Of a stretch of DNA of 7,513 bases, positions 5,661 through 7,513 are shown piece after piece. Position 1 is the stretch's first letter. The number at the start of each line of letters is the position of its first letter. Source of the DNA: Candidatus Brocadiales bacterium (GTDB lineage: Bacteria; Planctomycetota; Brocadiia; Brocadiales; Bathyanammoxibiaceae); contig JAUQZZ010000098.1 in the NCBI GenBank assembly GCA_030586765.1, positions 1 to 7,513 of the forward strand, given 5' to 3'. Both the position numbers and the translations under genes were made by a program. Under the pieces are notes generated by a model. It was not told where the DNA came from. It worked only from the letters and a program-made list of their open reading frames with translations, and did no database searches.

Positions 5661-6506
5661 TTATGAGGTGACTCTGCCAGTACGCAGGTCTTTGATAAGA
5701 GAGCCGAGAAATCCTGTCACATCCTCTGGTTTCTTCAGCAGACAGTCCTCCCAGAGGAGGGTGAACTCTTGATTAAAGGCCCTTACAAGGCTTGGGTTCT
5801 TGGAGACATAGAAGCAGGTCTCCCCGTTAAGGATGAGCCGCTTTCCATAAATGACAAAGGATATCTTGGCTGGCCTTTCCAGTATGCGTATCTCCAGGTT
5901 GTCTTTGTAGTCGGTGATTCTGCTTATTATCAATTCAAGCTGACTTACCCTCTCCTCCAGGGGGATGTCTCTACACTTACCCTTGCCCTGACAGTATTCC
6001 ATTACGGTGGGCATGTAGCAAATCTCCTTGCTGACATACCCTCCTGACTCAAATAGTTCTACCCGCCTCCTCCAGTCCATTACGTATTCTTGTATGTTAG
6101 GGTTTCCTTTCTGTTCTTCCAGGATTATGTTGGAGAATTCCGTACGGTGGACACGGCTAAAAAAGGGTAGTACCACCTTTCTTAGACCCACCACCCCGGA
6201 GGTGCTCTCCCTTATCTCTTCTTCCCATTCATAAATGTGCTTTGCTATGTCCTCTGAGGTAGAGACTGCCTGGAAGTAATCCTCCGTCTCGAAGATGCTG
6301 TCTATGCTCAGGCCAAACTGGGTAGATATATTATAAAGAACCTTTGCCTTCGGTATCCTCAGGCCCTTTTCGTATTCGTAAAGGCTTTGTATCCTGGTTA
6401 TACCCGCCTTTTCGCAGAACTCCTGGGCGCTAAGACCGATTTTTTCCCTGAGTTTCTTTATATTCTTTCCGATCCTCTGGGCAAGCTGGTGGTTGTCAAG
6501 CTCCAA
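5661..6506 (-). CDS. XRE-family HTH regulator with unrecognised C-terminal domain
   Basis: A 281-residue protein. Residues 8-70 form a Cro/cI-type helix-turn-helix (IGKNIKKLREKIGLSAQEF..AGITRIQSLYEYEKGLRIPKAKVLYNISTQFGLSIDSIF). The remaining 210 residues are not a family I can name with certainty. The stretch at 205-255 (EIRILERPAKISFVIYGKRLI..KNPSLVRAFNQEFTLLWED) has the rhythm of PLD-like or sensor domains at the C-terminus of some regulators, without HKD motifs; that is inference. Three cysteines (163, 172, 178) lie close together and could matter, but no clear metal site is seen. The start is a TTG at 6506-6504, chosen because AAAGGAG (6523-6517) sits 10 nt upstream and no better in-frame start exists after the preceding stop. 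Last gene of the kinase-receiver-XRE operon, 7 nt after the receiver gene. Confidence 0.8.
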   Translation of the reverse strand: MELDNHQLAQRIGKNIKKLREKIGLSAQEFCEKAGITRIQSLYEYEKGLRIPKAKVLYNISTQFGLSIDSIFETEDYFQAVSTSEDIAKHIYEWEEEIRESTSGVVGLRKVVLPFFSRVHRTEFSNIILEEQKGNPNIQEYVMDWRRRVELFESGGYVSKEICYMPTVMEYCQGKGKCRDIPLEERVSQLELIISRITDYKDNLEIRILERPAKISFVIYGKRLILNGETCFYVSKNPSLVRAFNQEFTLLWEDCLLKKPEDVTGFLGSLIKDLRTGRVTS

Positions 6507-6513
6507 GGGCCTT

Positions 6514-6879
6514 TTACTCCTTTAGGTCCTTCTTTATTTCTTCCAGGAGCACTTCCTTTGTGAAGGGCTTTTCTAAGAAGGAGACATGACCAAGAACCTT
6601 GGTGCAGGCGTAGGTATCCTTCCTAAATACACTGGCGAAGATTACAGGTACGTTCTTAAACCTGGAGTCATTCCTCATCATGGCAAAGAGACGGTCCCCA
6701 GTGGGCTCTTCCATGATAATATCCAGGATTACTAGGTCAAACACCTTTTCTCTAACTTTTTTAATACCTTCCTTTCCACTACTGGCAAAGGTGAGATGGT
6801 AGCCCTCCCCTTCCAGCATCTCTTTATAGAAAAGCTGCATGTCCAAGTCATCTTCTACTATAAGAATTTCCTTTGACAT
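6514..6879 (-). CDS. Single-domain response regulator (CheY-like receiver)
   Basis: 121 residues that are receiver domain from end to end, with no output domain. The acidic pocket is VEDD (Asp10, Asp11) and the phosphoacceptor is Asp53 in LVILDIIM. The switch residue is Ser83 in VIFASVF, and the conserved lysine is Lys104 in FLEKPF. All key residues are intact, so phosphorylation is likely. It starts at an ATG 9 nt after AGGAG (6893-6889), a Shine-Dalgarno that touches the kinase stop codon TGA. The adjacent upstream kinase is the obvious phosphodonor. With no DNA-binding domain of its own, it must act by protein contact, perhaps with the downstream XRE protein, a distant target or a phosphorelay. 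Confidence 0.93.
   Translation of the reverse strand: MSKEILIVEDDLDMQLFYKEMLEGEGYHLTFASSGKEGIKKVREKVFDLVILDIIMEEPTGDRLFAMMRNDSRFKNVPVIFASVFRKDTYACTKVLGHVSFLEKPFTKEVLLEEIKKDLKE
6517..6523 (-). promoter_or_regulatory. Shine-Dalgarno deciding the TTG start of the XRE gene
   Basis: AAAGGAG on the minus strand lies within the last codons of the response regulator gene (its stop TAA is at 6516-6514) and is 10 nt from the TTG at 6506. It supports a non-ATG start and translational coupling of the two genes. Confidence 0.65.
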
Positions 6880-6888
6880 GGTATCTTT

Positions 6889-6893
6889 CTCCT
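6889..6893 (-). promoter_or_regulatory. Shine-Dalgarno of the response regulator gene
   Basis: AGGAG on the minus strand begins with the last base of the kinase TGA stop codon and is 9 nt from the ATG of the receiver gene. The arrangement implies coupled translation of kinase and receiver. Confidence 0.7.
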
Positions 6894-7513
6894 CAGGGGG
6901 TGTTCAAAGGCAAGGTGAACCTAAAAGTTGTTCCTTTATCCCTTCCCCGGGACTCGGCCCATATCTTCCCGCCGTGTCTCTGGACAATCTCTCTGCAGAT
7001 GGTGAGGCCTATACCAAGACCTACAAAGGAGGGACTTTCCTGGACAAAACGTTCGAAGACCTTTCCCAACAGGTCTTTCTCCAGGCCCCTCCCTGTGTCC
7101 GTTACGGAGACCTCCACCTCACCAGGGAGCTTTCGCCCTGAGACCGTCACACTGCCCTGATTGGTGTACTTCACTGAGTTATCCAGGAGGTTCAGAAGCA
7201 CATGCTGGAGCTTTTCGCTATCCCCATGGGCCCTGGATATGTCCTTAGGGAAGGAGTTTATTAGCCGGAGGCCCTTCTTACTGGCCTCCTCTTCTATCTC
7301 TTTTAGGGCCTTCGAAACCAGTATATCTAGGTCTACTTCTTCCTTCTTCAGGGGAATTTGACCTGATTCCAGGCGAGAAAGGTCTATTATATTCAGCACT
7401 GTGTGCTTCAGTCTATGGATGTTACTGAGAAGCAGGTCAAAGGCTGCCCTTCTCTTCTCTGCCTCTTTTCCTTCCCCAGCCTTCATGACCTGCTCGTAAA
7501 GATGCAGGCCCAT
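6893..7513 (-). CDS. Sensor histidine kinase, C-terminal part (cut by window edge)
   Basis: The last 206 residues or so of a histidine kinase; the N-terminus lies beyond 7513. The first visible part, with FDLLLSNIHRLKHTVLNIIDLSRLESG (about 25-51), is the second helix of the HisKA dimerisation domain, so the phosphorylated histidine and any sensor domain are outside the window. The HATPase_c domain follows and is complete: N box LLNLLDNSVKYT (Asn112), G1 box DTGRGL (139-144), F-box-like KVFERFVQ, G2 box GLGIGL (165-170), ending GTTFRFTLPL. The ATG formed exactly at the window edge is probably an internal methionine. It is the first visible gene of the operon with the receiver and XRE genes. 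Signal and membrane topology cannot be judged. Confidence 0.95.
   Translation of the reverse strand: MGLHLYEQVMKAGEGKEAEKRRAAFDLLLSNIHRLKHTVLNIIDLSRLESGQIPLKKEEVDLDILVSKALKEIEEEASKKGLRLINSFPKDISRAHGDSEKLQHVLLNLLDNSVKYTNQGSVTVSGRKLPGEVEVSVTDTGRGLEKDLLGKVFERFVQESPSFVGLGIGLTICREIVQRHGGKIWAESRGRDKGTTFRFTLPLNTP

Noticed and set aside
6839..7160. Plus-strand open frames of 95 and 100 residues over the kinase-receiver junction
   Set aside because: Both are proline- and serine-rich shadows of the HATPase domain on the minus strand.

Overview
This is a 7.5 kb piece of a bacterial chromosome of roughly balanced base composition with ordinary housekeeping and signalling genes. There is no phage, plasmid, CRISPR or defence cassette. 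The codon style (many AGG arginines and ATA isoleucines), the PurN subtype carrying GKGYYG, the FAD enzyme with a GRSACNMS-like motif, and interspersed repeats of the TCATT..GAGCG..GCGAAGC type recall environmental planctomycetes (Brocadiales-like), Nitrospirota or deltaproteobacterial lineages. I cannot settle the phylum from sequence alone.

Layout. Bases 1-240 have no gene and hold a cluster of palindromic repeats. A small TusA-family sulfur carrier gene (+ strand, about 248-487) follows and ends at a strong intrinsic terminator, which is itself embedded in a larger inverted repeat (505-571). A minus-strand unit then runs leftward from about 3556: a 6S RNA, rarA (AAA+ replication-recombination ATPase), and a FAD-dependent geranylgeranyl-reductase-like oxidoreductase that overlaps rarA by 11 bp. 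The other way from the same 400-bp intergenic region runs a plus-strand operon of purN (glycinamide ribonucleotide formyltransferase) and an M16 zinc peptidase, one base apart. The right end is a minus-strand operon transcribed histidine kinase (cut by the window edge), single-domain response regulator, then an XRE-type regulator. Its last stop codon directly abuts the peptidase stop codon, with no spacer.

How the genes fit together. The most informative feature that is not a protein gene is the 6S RNA. It folds into a 14-bp closing stem, an asymmetric bulge like that of E. coli 6S, a central bubble and a terminal stem, and it has a recognisable sigma70-type promoter and a U-rich tail. It sits directly upstream of rarA and divergent from the folate-dependent purN; as I recall, both are neighbourhoods in which 6S RNAs occur. 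The kinase, receiver and XRE genes form a translationally coupled signalling cassette in which the XRE protein is the only DNA-binding output visible. I see no clearly new system. The best second-look items are the 6S/rarA linkage, the repeat architecture at 1-240 and 505-571, and the XRE protein's unrecognised C-terminal domain.
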